Notes under the pieces: model-generated
Told to the model about the DNA's origin: nothing
Database searches by the model: none
Seen by the model: the letters and a program-made list of their open reading frames with translations, nothing else
Program-made: the position numbers and the translations under genes
NCBI RefSeq assembly: GCF_018842675.1
Contig: NZ_JAGTWO010000004.1
Location: 992,001 to 1,056,000, forward strand
Origin: Candidatus Pantoea bituminis
Lineage (GTDB): Bacteria; Pseudomonadota; Gammaproteobacteria; Enterobacterales; Enterobacteriaceae
Reading direction: 5' to 3'
DNA: 64,000 bases
Part shown: positions 10,210 through 18,640 of the stretch, piece by piece
Layout of the letters: every line of letters starts with the position of its first letter
How positions within the stretch are numbered: the stretch's first letter is position 1

Positions 10210-10222
10210 GGTCACCGTGACC
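10210..10222. other. Palindrome GGTCACCGTGACC in the alaC leader
   Basis: Two perfect 6-bp arms around a single base, 47 bases before the alaC ATG. It could be an operator or the base of a leader hairpin. Function is unknown. Confidence 0.3.
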
Positions 10223-10268
10223 AGCGTCGCTCGGACGGTCCGGGCGCTAACGTAATCCAGAGGACTCC

Positions 10269-11504
10269 ATGGCTGATAACAGCACACCCCGTCGTTTCTC
10301 GCGTATCGAACGTTTACCTCCGTATGTTTTCAACATCACTGCCGAACTGAAGATGGCTGCGCGTCGACGCGGCGAAGATATTATCGACTTTTCGATGGGA
10401 AATCCTGACGGCCCAACGCCGCCCCATATCGTGGAAAAGCTGTGTCAGGTTGCCCAGCGAGACGACACGCATGGCTATTCAACGTCCAAAGGCATACCAC
10501 GCCTGCGTCGCGCCATTTCGCGCTGGTACGCCGAGCGTTATGAGGTTGAAATCGATCCAGAATCGGAGGCCATTGTCACCATCGGTTCGAAGGAAGGTCT
10601 GGCGCATCTGATGCTGGCTACCCTCGATCACGGCGATACCGTGCTGGTGCCAAATCCCAGCTATCCGATTCATATCTATGGTGCGGTGATTGCGGGTGCG
10701 CAGGTGCGTTCTGTTCCACTGGTGGCGGGCGTTGATTTCTTCAACGAACTGGAACGCGCCATCCGTGAAAGCTATCCCAAACCCAAGATGATGGTGCTGG
10801 GCTTCCCGTCCAATCCCACCGCACAGTGCGTGGAACTCGATTTCTTCGAGCGCGTCATTGCGCTGGCTAAACAGTACAACGTGCTGGTGATTCACGATCT
10901 TGCCTACGCTGACATCGTCTATGACGGTTGGAAAGCGCCGTCGATTATGCAGGTGCCCGGCGCCCGCGACGTGGCGGTAGAGTTCTTTACCTTGTCAAAA
11001 AGCTACAATATGGCGGGCTGGCGAATCGGTTTCATGGTTGGCAACAAAGAGCTGGTTTCAGCGCTGGCGCGGATAAAAAGTTACCACGATTACGGTACCT
11101 TCACGCCGCTACAGGTTGCTGCCATTGCGGCGCTGGAAGGCGATCAGCAATGCGTGCGCGATATTGCCGAGCAGTATAAACGTCGGCGTGATGTGCTGGT
11201 AAAAGGGCTGCACGAGGCGGGCTGGATGGTCGATAATCCAAAAGCTTCAATGTACGTTTGGGCCAAGATTCCCGATCACTATGCGCATCTGGGTTCGCTG
11301 GAGTTTGCTAAACATCTGCTGCAAGAAGCGAAAGTTTGCGTCTCGCCGGGCATCGGTTTTGGTGATTACGGCGATACCCATGTGCGATTTGCTCTGATTG
11401 AGAACAGCGATCGTATTCGACAGGCGGTGCGGGGAATTAAAGCGATGTTTCGCGCCGATGGCATTCTGCCGGGCAGCGTAAAAAGTCTGGAAGAAGAGGC
11501 GTAA
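10269..11504 (+). CDS. alaC: AlaC glutamate-pyruvate (alanine) aminotransferase
   Basis: Class I/II PLP aminotransferase making alanine from pyruvate and glutamate. The 411-residue sequence follows E. coli AlaC (412 aa): substrate loop [27 protein letters not shown], the PLP-contacting FPSNPTAQC and [12 protein letters not shown], and the Schiff-base Lys244 in [15 protein letters not shown]. The C-terminal Arg binding the substrate carboxylate is in HVRFALIEN. The ATG follows an AGAGGA ribosome site. The position next to ypdA and ypdK is as in E. coli; it acts on pyruvate, the signal sensed by YpdAB. Confidence 0.96.
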   Translation: MADNSTPRRFSRIERLPPYVFNITAELKMAARRRGEDIIDFSMGNPDGPTPPHIVEKLCQVAQRDDTHGYSTSKGIPRLRRAISRWYAERYEVEIDPESEAIVTIGSKEGLAHLMLATLDHGDTVLVPNPSYPIHIYGAVIAGAQVRSVPLVAGVDFFNELERAIRESYPKPKMMVLGFPSNPTAQCVELDFFERVIALAKQYNVLVIHDLAYADIVYDGWKAPSIMQVPGARDVAVEFFTLSKSYNMAGWRIGFMVGNKELVSALARIKSYHDYGTFTPLQVAAIAALEGDQQCVRDIAEQYKRRRDVLVKGLHEAGWMVDNPKASMYVWAKIPDHYAHLGSLEFAKHLLQEAKVCVSPGIGFGDYGDTHVRFALIENSDRIRQAVRGIKAMFRADGILPGSVKSLEEEA

Positions 11505-11513
11505 AAGCCAACT

Positions 11514-11535
11514 GGGGCGACAGCGATGTCGCCCC
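11514..11535. terminator. Hairpin between alaC and ypdK
   Basis: Stem GGGGCGAC/GTCGCCCC with a six-base loop between two convergent genes. There is no proper T-run to the right and only a weak one (reverse strand, TTTT after eight bases) to the left, so termination efficiency is uncertain. Confidence 0.5.
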
Positions 11536-11543
11536 CTGCGGCG

Positions 11544-11615
11544 TTACAGCATCAGCACAAAAGTGCCAACCCACAGCAACACGAAAAACGAAATTCCCAT
11601 CAAGGCATATTTCAC
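11544..11615 (-). CDS. ypdK: YpdK, 23-residue single-helix membrane protein
   Basis: The reverse strand reads 23 codons from a GTG at 11615: MKYALMGISFFVLLWVGTFV followed by LML. This matches the E. coli small membrane protein YpdK (23 aa) in length, in the MKY..MGISF start and in the location beside alaC. A strong AGAGGAG ribosome site lies 7 bases before the GTG. One transmembrane helix spans almost the entire protein. Its function is unknown; small proteins of this kind often associate with larger membrane complexes. It is easily missed because of its size and GTG start. Confidence 0.85.
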   Translation of the reverse strand: MKYALMGISFFVLLWVGTFVLML

Positions 11616-11817
11616 AAAACAACTCCTCTGAGCGGTTACGATGATGGCGATCCCCGGCCAGCGCAACGCGAACAGATTGAGAACAAGGTCTCCGCTTACT
11701 ACCACGAAACGCTTTTTCTCGGGTCGATCTGAGCAACTCAGAACAGGATCGGGCGCTAATTTACGCGGATTCAGTCGTAAATGAAATAGGGTGATACTGA
11801 GATATTACTCACAAAAT

Positions 11818-12846
11818 TTAACGCACCTGAATTTCAGGGATCGCGGACATGCCTACCCGTAATTGCGCCAGATTTTGCTGCTCGCTATCCAGCACGATTT
11901 TCACAGGCAGGCGTTGAACCACTTTAGTGTAGTTACCTGTTGCGTTGTCGGGAGAGATGGCAGAAAAGGTTGCGCCGGTAGCGGGAGCAATGCTGTCAAC
12001 GCGGCCTACAAAGGTTTTACCGGGTAGCGCATCCACCGTCACGTTAACGCGCTGACCTGGCCGGACATCCGCTAATTGCGTCTCAAGATAGTTGGCGGTG
12101 ATGTAAGTTTGCTGCAGCGGGACGACCGCCAGCAGGCGAGTGCCGGCAGAAACGTAGGCACCCAAACGCACGGATCGTTGACCCACCATACCCGACACAG
12201 GCGCAGTGATGCGCGTGTAAGAGAGATTAAGTCGCGCCTGATCAACGCTGGCTTTAGCCGCTGCGACATCGGCTTCTGCCGAACTCACTGCTGCCTGCAA
12301 CACGCCCACCTCTTTCATTGCTGAGGCTAATGCCGCCTGACTTTGGCGCACCGCCGCCTGTGCTGAGCGCTGGGTCGAACTGGCTTTTTGCTGATCATCA
12401 GCCGCCACGGTGCCGCTTTTATACAGGCGATTGTAGCGATCGGCACTTTGTCCGGCGTATTGCGCAGATGCCTGGCTGGCCGCAACGCTGGCTTTTTGCT
12501 GATCAATCACGGATTGCTGCTGTTCTAGCTGCGCCTGGCTGCTGAGCAGTTTGGCCTGGCTCACTTGCAAATCTGCTGCGGCACTTTCCAGTGCCACGCG
12601 ATAATCTCGATCGTCCAGCGTTGCCAACACGTCGCCCGCTTTTACCTGCTGGTTATCCTGCACATTTACACTGGCGATATAGCCTGACACTTTTGGCGCA
12701 ACTAACGTGTAGTCGGCATTGACGTAAGCATCATTGGTGCGGTGATCGTTGCCGGTCATCGCAGACCAGACAAAAAAGGCCATGACCAGTAAAACCAGCA
12801 ATAGCAGGCTCAGCAGCACAGTTTTTCTCATTACTAAAGCACGCAT
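11818..12846 (-). CDS. EmrA/HlyD-type membrane fusion protein of an efflux pump
   Basis: Periplasmic adaptor (342 aa) connecting an MFS pump to an outer-membrane channel. One N-terminal transmembrane helix (about 10-30) is followed by the split biotinyl-lipoyl domain: VAPKVSGYIASVNVQDNQQV near residue 50 and RITAPVSGMVGQRSVRLGAY near 215. Between them lies a long Ala/Gln-rich coiled-coil hairpin, and a beta-barrel end follows. Start: a TTG at 12852 and an ATG at 12831 are also possible; ATG 12846 is best placed behind a GAGA ribosome site that overlaps the upstream gene's stop. It is co-transcribed with the MFS gene (seven bases apart). Substrate unknown. Confidence 0.88.
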   Translation of the reverse strand: MRALVMRKTVLLSLLLLVLLVMAFFVWSAMTGNDHRTNDAYVNADYTLVAPKVSGYIASVNVQDNQQVKAGDVLATLDDRDYRVALESAAADLQVSQAKLLSSQAQLEQQQSVIDQQKASVAASQASAQYAGQSADRYNRLYKSGTVAADDQQKASSTQRSAQAAVRQSQAALASAMKEVGVLQAAVSSAEADVAAAKASVDQARLNLSYTRITAPVSGMVGQRSVRLGAYVSAGTRLLAVVPLQQTYITANYLETQLADVRPGQRVNVTVDALPGKTFVGRVDSIAPATGATFSAISPDNATGNYTKVVQRLPVKIVLDSEQQNLAQLRVGMSAIPEIQVR

Positions 12847-12852
12847 ATTCAA

Positions 12853-14454
12853 TTATCTCGACGTCGGTGATACGGGTTGAATCAAAGTTTGTGGTGGCCA
12901 GACGCGCTTCGGCACAATGGCTGTCAATAAAAGCAGGAAGGCGGCAAAGCCAATCAGCAGCAGCCAGGTATCGCTAAGACTCAATACCAGCGCCTGATGC
13001 TTTATTAATGTTGCAAAACCACTGAGATTTTCGGTCGCGCTAACGCTGCCGTCAGGCAACAGCGGATGGCTACTGTTAGCCTGGCTACTCTCTGATGCGG
13101 TCATTAACCACGAACGGTTGGCCGCGTTGTTGATCAAAATATTGGAGTGAAACTGCTCACGGTGGCTAACAAACCAGCTCACTAACGTTGATGCCGCAAT
13201 GCTGGAAAAACCACGCACGGTATTAAACATTGCTGAGGCAAAAGGCCCCTCCGGCGGTGCGACCACGCTGGTCGCGGTCATCAATATCGGCAAGATCACC
13301 ATCGGCTGTCCGAAAGCTTGCAGGATTTGAATCAGCCAAAAGTTTTCTCGCGCCCAGTCGCTGGTGATCTGCATCCCCAAAAGAGAGGAAGTCACTAAAC
13401 ATCCCAGTCCCGCCGCCAGCATCCAGCGACAGTCAATCCAGCGAATATTGAGCAACGCCGCAATCAGTGGGGCGATGAGCAACTGCGGCAGGCCGATGGT
13501 TAACGCCAGCGGTGCAAACTGCACAGTACGGAAACCTTCAACCTGAGCAAAGTAAGCGGAAGGCAGGGCAGATCCTGAAAGTGAAACGATCAATACGCCT
13601 GCCAGCGCCAGTAATCCATGTGTCAGATTACGGCGTTGCAGCATCTGTAACTTAAACAGGGGCAGCGGATGAAACCATTCGTTAATCAGGAACACCACAA
13701 ACAGCGGCAGCGCGGCCAGCAGCATGCCGGCAATTAACGGCGAATCGAGCCAGTCGAGGCGTTCACCTTGAGTGAGCACCAGGATCAGCAGTGACATGGC
13801 GCTGCAGCCGGTGAGCATGCCAAACAGATCAATCTGCTTAAAACGTTCAATACGCAGGGGATCCTGTGGCAATCCGTAGCCAATCAATACCATTGCGATA
13901 AGCATCGCGGGCACGACTTGCCAGAACACAAACATCCAGCTGACATCATCGGTCCAGAACGCCGCCAACGATGCGGCCATATTAGGGCCAAACGTCGCGG
14001 TTAAGGCATAAGCGCCAAGACCATACAGTTTTAGCGGTGGCGGCAGAAAGCGCAGCGCAACAGTCATCAGCATCGGCGGCAGCGCACCGCCAAATAAACC
14101 CTGTAATACGCGTAAACCGATAAACATTGCCGGGGTTGGCATCAATGGCAGCAGAATGCCGGTCAGCATAAAACCCGCCGCCACCGTTAATGTGAAGCGG
14201 CGTAGCGAGAAGGTAACGGCAAACCAAGGCGCGATCATCATCGCCGCCACTTCGGCGGCCTGATAAGCAGAAATTATCCAGCTACTTTGATCGTAACTGA
14301 TGCCGGTAGCCGCACGAATATCAGCTAAAGCGATATCGGTAACGCGATCGTTTAATCCCGAGGTCAGTGCAGCAATTAATACGCCGATCAAACCCAGCGC
14401 AAGGCGCAGAGTAAAAGGATGAAGCGCCGGCGCGGGGGCTGGCTTGACGGTCAT
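12853..14454 (-). CDS. MFS drug:proton antiporter, DHA2/EmrB-like
   Basis: Inner-membrane efflux transporter of 533 aa with 14 predicted membrane helices, partner of the adaptor encoded just downstream. DHA2 signs include GLNDRVTDIALADIRAATG after helix 1, the SSWIISAYQAAEVAAMM segment in helix 2, and motif C-like PNMAASLAAFW. A longer frame extends upstream to 14592, but the ATG at 14454 (MTVKPAPAP) fits the family N-terminus and lies downstream of the operator-like repeats. It is divergent from an IclR-type gene, which probably controls it. The transported compound is unknown. Confidence 0.88.
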   Translation of the reverse strand: MTVKPAPAPALHPFTLRLALGLIGVLIAALTSGLNDRVTDIALADIRAATGISYDQSSWIISAYQAAEVAAMMIAPWFAVTFSLRRFTLTVAAGFMLTGILLPLMPTPAMFIGLRVLQGLFGGALPPMLMTVALRFLPPPLKLYGLGAYALTATFGPNMAASLAAFWTDDVSWMFVFWQVVPAMLIAMVLIGYGLPQDPLRIERFKQIDLFGMLTGCSAMSLLILVLTQGERLDWLDSPLIAGMLLAALPLFVVFLINEWFHPLPLFKLQMLQRRNLTHGLLALAGVLIVSLSGSALPSAYFAQVEGFRTVQFAPLALTIGLPQLLIAPLIAALLNIRWIDCRWMLAAGLGCLVTSSLLGMQITSDWARENFWLIQILQAFGQPMVILPILMTATSVVAPPEGPFASAMFNTVRGFSSIAASTLVSWFVSHREQFHSNILINNAANRSWLMTASESSQANSSHPLLPDGSVSATENLSGFATLIKHQALVLSLSDTWLLLIGFAAFLLLLTAIVPKRVWPPQTLIQPVSPTSR

Positions 14455-14483
14455 AGCAGGTGATCTCTTGTTTTTATGATGCA

Positions 14484-14549
14484 GTGTATTGCGATGTGAT
14501 ACAGGTCGTAATCTTACATCCCGATATGCTGTATTGCAATGTGGTACAG
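14484..14549. promoter_or_regulatory. Two tandem 21-bp palindromic repeats in the pump/IclR intergenic region
   Basis: Two nearly identical copies (14484-14504 and 14529-14549) lie 45 bp apart. Each has the form (C/G)TGTA-N11-TACAG, and the copies share ATTGC and ATGTG inside the spacer. Placed between the divergent pump and IclR genes, they are good candidates for the IclR operators. The repeat is seen directly; the regulator assignment is inference. Confidence 0.6.
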
Positions 14550-14605
14550 GCTGTAAAAAGTGTTTTTTTCGCGTTACAGTAGGGCAGCTCAAACAGGACG
14601 ACGCT

Positions 14606-15389
14606 ATGGCTCAACTTCCATCCAGCCGCGAGGATGAAAAAACCGGCGGTATTCAGGTTATCGCTCGCGCAGCAAAATCTTAAACGCCCTGGGAGAACAC
14701 CCAGGCGGCATGAGCTTGGGAGAAATCGCGCAGGCGGTTGATTTACCCCGCTCAACGGTACAACGCATTGTTGCGGCGCTCGACAGTGCGCAATTGGTAC
14801 GCAGTACCGGCGCAGGGGTTTGCGACTTGGCCCGGCGCTGCTCAAACTTATTTCAAGCGTGCACACCGATGTGGTGGATTTAGCAAAGCCGCTGCTGGAA
14901 AAATTGTGTGCCGATATCAATGAAACCGTTTCACTGGCGCGCGCCAGCGGCACGCAATTGGCTATCGTGCATTATGTGGTGGCAACGCGTGAATTGCGCG
15001 TAGTGCCACGTATAGGGTTGAATCTTCCGCTTTACAGTACGTCTGGTGGTCGGGCATTGCTGGCGTTAGAAAGCGATGAAGATGTGCGGGTTATGGTGGG
15101 TGAAGCTTACCGTGAACTCACTGAAATGACGGTGAAAACCCTGCCTCAACTGCTTGAACGAATCGCGGAAGTACGTGAAACCGGCATCTCCTATGATCGG
15201 GGTGAAACGCTGGAAGGCATCTCCACCATGGCGGTGGCGCTAGACACGCTGTTTGGCCGTTTCTCTGTCTCTTTACTGGTACCGACTGCACGATTTCTTA
15301 AGCACGAAGCTCGCTATCGTGAAGAAATACTCAAGTGCAAAGACGCGCTGGTGCGCGAAATTGGCAAAATCGCCGCTGTAGAAGGATAA
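14606..15389 (+). CDS. IclR-family transcriptional regulator (two apparent frameshifts)
   Basis: DNA-binding regulator. The corrected product has 261 aa: an N-terminal winged helix (about 18-80; GIQVIARAAKILNALGEHP, SLGEIAQAVDLPRSTVQRIV) and a C-terminal effector-binding IclR domain (LPLYSTSGGRALLA is the typical signature; ISYDRGETLEGISTMAVAL near residue 195). The frame breaks at an A-run (14674-14677) and a G-run (14815-14818); adding one base at each restores a continuous family-like sequence. Two errors of the same kind in one conserved gene point to sequencing artefact. It is divergent from the efflux pair and followed by a usp gene after seven bases. The effector is unknown. Confidence 0.85.
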
Positions 15390-15396
15390 CCCTTTG

Positions 15397-15849
15397 ATGA
15401 AAACCTTGTTAATGGCCATTGATAATTCGCCGGTCTCTGAAAAAGTTATTTCGTTGGCCACTGATGAAGCGCTGGCGCATAACGCGCAGGTTGTGGTGCT
15501 GTGCTGCATTGATCCATCTTATTCCTCTTGCAACCAACCGATTGAGATTGATGCAGGTGAAGATCCCGCTGATTTCCTTGCCGCGCAAGATGAGCAAAAC
15601 AGTGCCGAGATGGTGGTGCGCCGTGCATTGGCATTACTGTTACGTGCTGGCGTAAATGCGCGCGGAATGATCCTGGCGGGCGAAGCGGCTGATACCATCA
15701 TAGCCCAGTCGGAACAGCTTCAAACCAGCATGATTATTATGGGTCGTCGCCATCTTTCATCCTTTAATCGCTTACTGAAAGGATCGGTGAGTGCTTCTGT
15801 GATTGAACGAGCCCATTGCCCGGTTTTAATTGACGTTCGTAAGGACTAA
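15397..15849 (+). CDS. Universal stress protein (UspA family)
   Basis: Cytosolic single-domain Usp of 150 aa. The first strand MKTLLMAIDNSPVSEKVI with its Asp and the C-terminal VIERAHCPVLIDVRKD are typical. The nucleotide loop reads MGRRHLSSFNRLLKGSVS, in which the usual second glycine of G-x2-G-x9-G(S/T) is replaced by His, so ATP binding is uncertain. It starts seven bases after the IclR gene's stop and may be transcribed with it, which suggests a stress role linked to the efflux module. Confidence 0.85.
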   Translation: MKTLLMAIDNSPVSEKVISLATDEALAHNAQVVVLCCIDPSYSSCNQPIEIDAGEDPADFLAAQDEQNSAEMVVRRALALLLRAGVNARGMILAGEAADTIIAQSEQLQTSMIIMGRRHLSSFNRLLKGSVSASVIERAHCPVLIDVRKD

Positions 15850-15858
15850 CTTTTCCGC

Positions 15859-16662
15859 ATGACCTCTCTGTTCATCACTACGCTGGTGGCTTTTGCGCTG
15901 CTGGCGTTGATCATCATCGTGCTGATAAAAACGACGCGACTGCGAGCCTGGCAAGGCGTACTTATTTTTGTTTTTCCGCTGCTCCTGGCGAATTTACTCT
16001 GGTTCAGTTGGGTACAACCCAAGCAGCAGCAAGTGCAGCAGCGCGAAAAAGCGGTGCTGCTGCTGTCACAAACGCCCGGTTATCGCGTTTTACAACAGCA
16101 GGAACCTGCGCTGTGGCAATTGCTGGTACAGGAGTTCCTGCACAAAACCCGTGCGGGTGAATCACCGCAGCAGGCGATTGGCGAACTGCGTGGTTGGCTG
16201 GCGGACGTCATTAATCAGCGTTTGATGCGCGCATCAGATAAAGCCGTCGTAAATTATATCGGTGTTTCAGTGCAGGAGATGCAGGCGCTGAACCAGCGCG
16301 ATCCGCAGCTCTGCTTTCGCTATCTTTATCCGCAAGTTAGCGGCGGTGTGAATGTTGAGAAAACCCTTTCTGCCGAGTTGAATAAACTGGACGCGCAGGC
16401 GATGGAACAGCTGTTGCTGGCCAGCACTGGCGCGGAACAGCCAATGGATAAAGTCACAGCCCAGCGTGATCTGCAAAATATCGTGGCACATCTCTATAAA
16501 AAATGGGGAGATAAGCTGCAGCAATTGAACATGCCAGCCGATACCGCTGTAGATCGTTCATCAATGTGCGTGATGTCGATCGATCTTTATAGCGCGATTC
16601 TCGCATTACCTGACAAGCAAGCGGCCAATTTGCTTCGTAGAATGATTGCACTTTCCGGCTAG
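15859..16662 (+). CDS. Membrane-anchored protein of unknown function
   Basis: A 267-residue protein that I do not recognise. Two hydrophobic helices lie at the N-terminus (about 5-24 and 34-52: FVFPLLLANLLWFSW), followed by a Gln-rich helical region (QPKQQQVQQREKA) and a helical soluble domain to the end. The topology implies the bulk of the protein on one face of the inner membrane. Two cysteines (in PQLCFRYLY and SSMCVMSID) could pair if the domain is periplasmic. It follows the usp gene by nine bases, so they are probably one operon. Confidence 0.65.
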   Translation: MTSLFITTLVAFALLALIIIVLIKTTRLRAWQGVLIFVFPLLLANLLWFSWVQPKQQQVQQREKAVLLLSQTPGYRVLQQQEPALWQLLVQEFLHKTRAGESPQQAIGELRGWLADVINQRLMRASDKAVVNYIGVSVQEMQALNQRDPQLCFRYLYPQVSGGVNVEKTLSAELNKLDAQAMEQLLLASTGAEQPMDKVTAQRDLQNIVAHLYKKWGDKLQQLNMPADTAVDRSSMCVMSIDLYSAILALPDKQAANLLRRMIALSG

Positions 16663-16667
16663 CAGGC

Positions 16668-16692
16668 AAAAAAAGCCCGCTCAGCGCGGGCT
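16668..16692 (-). terminator. Leftward-facing terminator between two rightward genes
   Basis: Stem AGCCCGC/GCGGGCT (16674-16680 and 16686-16692). The run of seven A's at 16668-16674 becomes a U-tract only in a leftward transcript; nothing U-rich follows on the + strand. It can still act as a 3' hairpin for the preceding gene, but its polarity fits a leftward RNA. Confidence 0.75.
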
Positions 16693-16780
16693 AGAAAGGT
16701 CAAGATGAGTTTTTCTTCTGGATTTTACCTGGTGTGGTACAGACTTCGTTTTGTCTGAATGCATCTTGTCACGCCGTTAA
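16668..16780 (-). ncRNA. Candidate small RNA ending at the leftward terminator
   Basis: No protein gene precedes the leftward terminator on the reverse strand within the 220-base gap. The reverse-strand sequence has paired elements CAAGATG with CATCTTG and CAGAC with GTCTG around an unpaired A-rich segment, then the GC-rich terminator with its U-tract, as in Hfq-type sRNAs. A TATCAT -10-like box is at about 16789-16794. No known sRNA family is recognised. The start is a guess. Confidence 0.3.
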
Positions 16781-16913
16781 TGATAGATATAGCCGTTTAA
16801 TCTTATTGATTTAATCGGTGAAATCTCGTGATATTGAAAGAATTCGCGCATTAATCCTATGGATGCGTCTGCTGTAGCGGCTTACACTGCGCGGCAATGT
16901 GAGGACATGAAAA

Positions 16914-17195
16914 ATGAATAAATTATTAACCGGCGCACTGGCACTTATTCTGTTGAGCGGTTGTACTGCCAACAAACCGGGAGCATTTGAACGCATTGAT
17001 GAAGATACCCGTTCAAATACAGTGCAATATCGTTTTGATCCAGAGAAAGTTAATAAAGACGCGCTGGACATTGATCTGGCGGAATATTGCAATAAGAAAG
17101 GATTTGATAAAGTTGAATCTTTACCGGCGCAGGATAGCCATATTCCAGGTCTGAAGAAGGCTTGGTATCAATGTAATTATGCGGTGAAGAGTTAA
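16914..17195 (+). CDS. Small lipoprotein of unknown function
   Basis: 93-residue protein with a lipoprotein signal peptide (MNKLLTGALALILLSGC; lipobox LLSGC, acylated Cys17). The mature part has one further pair of cysteines (in AEYCNKKGF and YQCNYAVKS) which could form a disulfide in the periplasm. Residue +2 is Thr, so sorting to the outer membrane is expected. A GAGGA ribosome site precedes the ATG. No family is recognised. It has its own promoter gap and terminator. Confidence 0.7.
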   Translation: MNKLLTGALALILLSGCTANKPGAFERIDEDTRSNTVQYRFDPEKVNKDALDIDLAEYCNKKGFDKVESLPAQDSHIPGLKKAWYQCNYAVKS

Positions 17196-17202
17196 TAAAA
17201 AA

Positions 17203-17226
17203 GGGCGGGATACATTGTCCCGCCCT
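17203..17226. terminator. Bidirectional terminator between two small lipoprotein genes
   Basis: Stem GGGCGGGA/TCCCGCCC (17203-17210 and 17218-17225), loop of seven bases, with A-runs on the left (U-tract for the leftward gene) and a T-rich stretch on the right. Confidence 0.9.
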
Positions 17227-17266
17227 GATCTTATTTTTATTTTATGCTGTGTGAAATCTTTGCCCG

Positions 17267-17434
17267 TTAGCGGCGATGATACCCGCCATGGTTATTGCCA
17301 TGATAACCGCCGTGATGCCCTCCATGATAACCTCCGCCTCCATGATATCCGCCGCCGTGTCGCGGTCCAATGATACAGCCGCTAAGTAAAGTAATTAGCG
17401 CAAACACCGAAGCGACTTTAATAATATTTTTCAT
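17267..17434 (-). CDS. Gly/His-rich small lipoprotein
   Basis: Reverse-strand gene of 55 codons. The signal peptide MKNIIKVASVFALITLLSGC carries a lipobox (LLSGC, Cys20). The mature 36 residues consist largely of Gly, His and Tyr, in repeats of the type GGYHGG and GGHHGG, ending NNHGGYHRR. Such sequences often bind Zn, Ni or Cu, but binding here is inference. A GAGGAGAA ribosome site lies just before the ATG and a terminator lies past the stop, so it is a real unit. The neighbour across the terminator is another small lipoprotein. Confidence 0.75.
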   Translation of the reverse strand: MKNIIKVASVFALITLLSGCIIGPRHGGGYHGGGGYHGGHHGGYHGNNHGGYHRR

Positions 17435-17697
17435 GGAAAGTTCTCCTCTTTTCCGATGACTACGACATTACACCGGAAAAATGGAGTGAAGATGCACGAA
17501 ATGTAGAGTTATTTAGAGAGATATTTCGGAGTATTACAAAGTGCGGTTTTTTGCAGCAAGAAAATATAATCCAATCAGAATTCACTGAATAGAAAATACT
17601 ATCGGCGAGAATAGTCCTAAAATCAAGAGAAAATAATTCTCATTCCGGGCGAAATTGCCGCTACATTATTATCAGGTTATCTGATTGGGAGAGAGCA

Positions 17698-18573
17698 ATG
17701 CCACATACAGTTAAAACAGCGTTAGCTTTACAAGCTGAATTAGGCGAATGCCCGTTGTGGTCAGTCAAGGAGCAGGTTTTATGGTGTGTTGACATTCTGG
17801 CACCCGCTATCCACTGCTTTGATCCACGCAGTGGTGAAGTGAAGACCTTTCCGCAGGTTGAAGAAGTGGGATGCATTGGCTTACGGGAAGAGGGCGGCTT
17901 GATTGCAGCGCTTCGTAGCGGTGTGTGGTTGCTGGATGCGCAAGGCAAGCCACAGCGCAAAGTGGCAGACAATCCGGGCGTTGCGGCGAAAAGCCGTTTC
18001 AACGACGGACGCGTCGATCCCTGGGGCAACTTTTGGTGCGGCAGTCTTTGGGAACCACAAGACAAAAACGGTGGCCTGCTGTGCCGAGTCAATTCAGCGT
18101 TGGAACTGGACGTAAAAGCGCGCGACATAAAAATCTCAAACGGCCTGGCTTTTTCCGCCGATCGCCGCTGGATGTATCACAGCGATACGCCGAACGAGGT
18201 GTTATATCGCTATCCGTTGAATGAGAGCGGCGAACCGGGCGAACGCGAACTCTTCCGCCGTTTTGATGCAAAAGGCGGTTTGCCCGATGGCGCCGCGGTC
18301 GACAGTGAAGGCTTTTATTGGTCTGCGCAATTTGATGGCGGGCGCGTAGTGCGTATCGATCCCAACAGCGCAGAGATTGTTGATGAAATCGCCCTGCCAG
18401 TGAAATGGCCCACCATGGTGGCGTTCGGAGGCGCGGATTTGAAGACGCTCTATATCACCAGTTCACGTGAAGATCGTACCGAGGAAGAGCTGGCACGCTA
18501 CCCGCAATCAGGCGACATTTTTTCGGTGGAGCTTGATATTGCAGGTCTTGCTGAGCCGCTGTTTCGCGGCTAA
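17698..18573 (+). CDS. SMP-30/gluconolactonase-family lactonase
   Basis: Predicted metal-dependent sugar lactonase (291 aa) with the six-bladed propeller fold of the SMP-30/regucalcin family. Metal and active-site residues are seen in LGECPLW (Glu), SRFNDGRVDPWGNFWCG (Asn), ISNGLAFSADRRWMYHSDT (Asn) and GLPDGAAVDSEGFYW (Asp). The substrate could be a gluconolactone, galactonolactone or similar. It has a GGGAGAG ribosome site and ends before a shared terminator. No sugar-acid pathway gene lies beside it, so the pathway is not determined. Confidence 0.85.
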   Translation: MPHTVKTALALQAELGECPLWSVKEQVLWCVDILAPAIHCFDPRSGEVKTFPQVEEVGCIGLREEGGLIAALRSGVWLLDAQGKPQRKVADNPGVAAKSRFNDGRVDPWGNFWCGSLWEPQDKNGGLLCRVNSALELDVKARDIKISNGLAFSADRRWMYHSDTPNEVLYRYPLNESGEPGERELFRRFDAKGGLPDGAAVDSEGFYWSAQFDGGRVVRIDPNSAEIVDEIALPVKWPTMVAFGGADLKTLYITSSREDRTEEELARYPQSGDIFSVELDIAGLAEPLFRG

Positions 18574-18577
18574 AACG

Positions 18578-18609
18578 AAAAAGGGCTGCAACGCATGCAG
18601 CCCTTTTTT
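18578..18609. terminator. Terminator between lactonase gene and yhjX
   Basis: Stem GGGCTGC/GCAGCCC (18583-18589 and 18597-18603) followed by six T's, with an A-run on the left for the opposite direction. It serves both convergent genes. Confidence 0.92.
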
Positions 18610-18640
18610 CAGCGCTATTGTGCCGCAGGGTATGTGCGGA

